Source of the DNA: Paenibacillus_S sp043945595
GTDB lineage: Bacteria > Bacillota > Bacilli > Paenibacillales > NBRC-103111
DNA length: 64,000 bases
Assembly (NCBI RefSeq): GCF_043945595.1
Contig: NZ_JBIFNP010000001.1
Location: 3,658,001-3,722,000, forward strand
Reading direction: 5' to 3'
The position numbers were made by a program, and so were the translations under genes. Below, piece by piece: positions 63,963 through 64,000 of this stretch; positions within the stretch are counted from its first letter, which is position 1, and every line of letters begins with the position of its first letter. Under the pieces are notes generated by a model. That model saw nothing but the letters and a program-made list of their open reading frames with translations, was not told the DNA's origin and did no database searches.

Positions 63963-64000
63963 CTGGCTGCTCCTTTCTCCCAATAAGGGCGGATATGTAT

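Noticed and set aside
1..64000. rRNA, tRNA, CRISPR array, prophage or plasmid replication genes
   Set aside because: None seen on either strand; the ParB-like gene lacks parA and a replication initiator.

Overview
The window looks like a chromosomal segment of a Paenibacillus-type Gram-positive spore former. The supports are a GerAB/GerAA/GerAC spore-germination operon, a YjcZ-type tiny sporulation protein, a YheC/YheD-type protein, an SLH-domain surface protein, CUT1 sugar ABC transporters without their own ATPase, YesM/YesN-type two-component regulation, strong AGGAGG-type ribosome binding sites and a moderately high GC content. I saw no rRNA, tRNA or CRISPR array.

Layout. 0-4.5 kb: the end of a sugar-binding protein, two permeases, an FGly-type sulfatase and a 58-aa unknown (+). 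4.6-12 kb: small regulator/transporter/oxidoreductase pairs (EamA/LysR, MFS/MarR, SDR/LysR) and a HemY-like oxidase. 12.2-14.9 kb: a YheC/D-like gene and an IS1182-family element. 15-24.3 kb: two phytanoyl-CoA-type dioxygenases (one with HEAT repeats), an MFS/HxlR pair, an SLH protein, an alpha/beta hydrolase, an AraC regulator and small membrane proteins. 24.4-31.8 kb: a MATE transporter, a Crp-type regulator overlapping hmp (flavohemoglobin), then the germination operon. 32-52 kb: three adjacent minus-strand carbohydrate modules: (B) Gfo/Idh-permease-permease-binding protein-sulfatase; (C) Gfo/Idh-TIM-barrel epimerase-sulfatase-like; (D) AraC-YesM-YesN-binding protein-permease-permease-CysC-sulfatase-like. 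52-64 kb: speD, yjcZ-like, DUF975, YneQ-like and ParB-like genes, two MFS transporters, UlaG-like, SDR, YciI-like and DUF1835 genes.

How the genes work together. With the first 4.5 kb, modules B-D form a large sulfatase/sugar-uptake locus: three binding-protein/permease sets, two Gfo/Idh/MocA oxidoreductases, an epimerase, four alkaline-phosphatase-superfamily hydrolases and an APS-kinase homologue. Two hydrolases carry the FGly motif CxPxR. The other two carry Thr at that place, so they may act on phospho-esters or by a different chemistry. The hmp promoter carries a perfect TGTGA-N6-TCACA site at about -41.5, and the adjacent Crp-type protein has the matching RETVxR recognition helix.

Caution on sequence quality. 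At least eleven genes carry one- or two-base frameshifts or single TGG-to-TGA stops, several of them at short homopolymers. Reading continues in another frame with good family similarity. I annotate these as disrupted genes spanning their full extent, but many may be base-calling or assembly errors rather than true pseudogenes.
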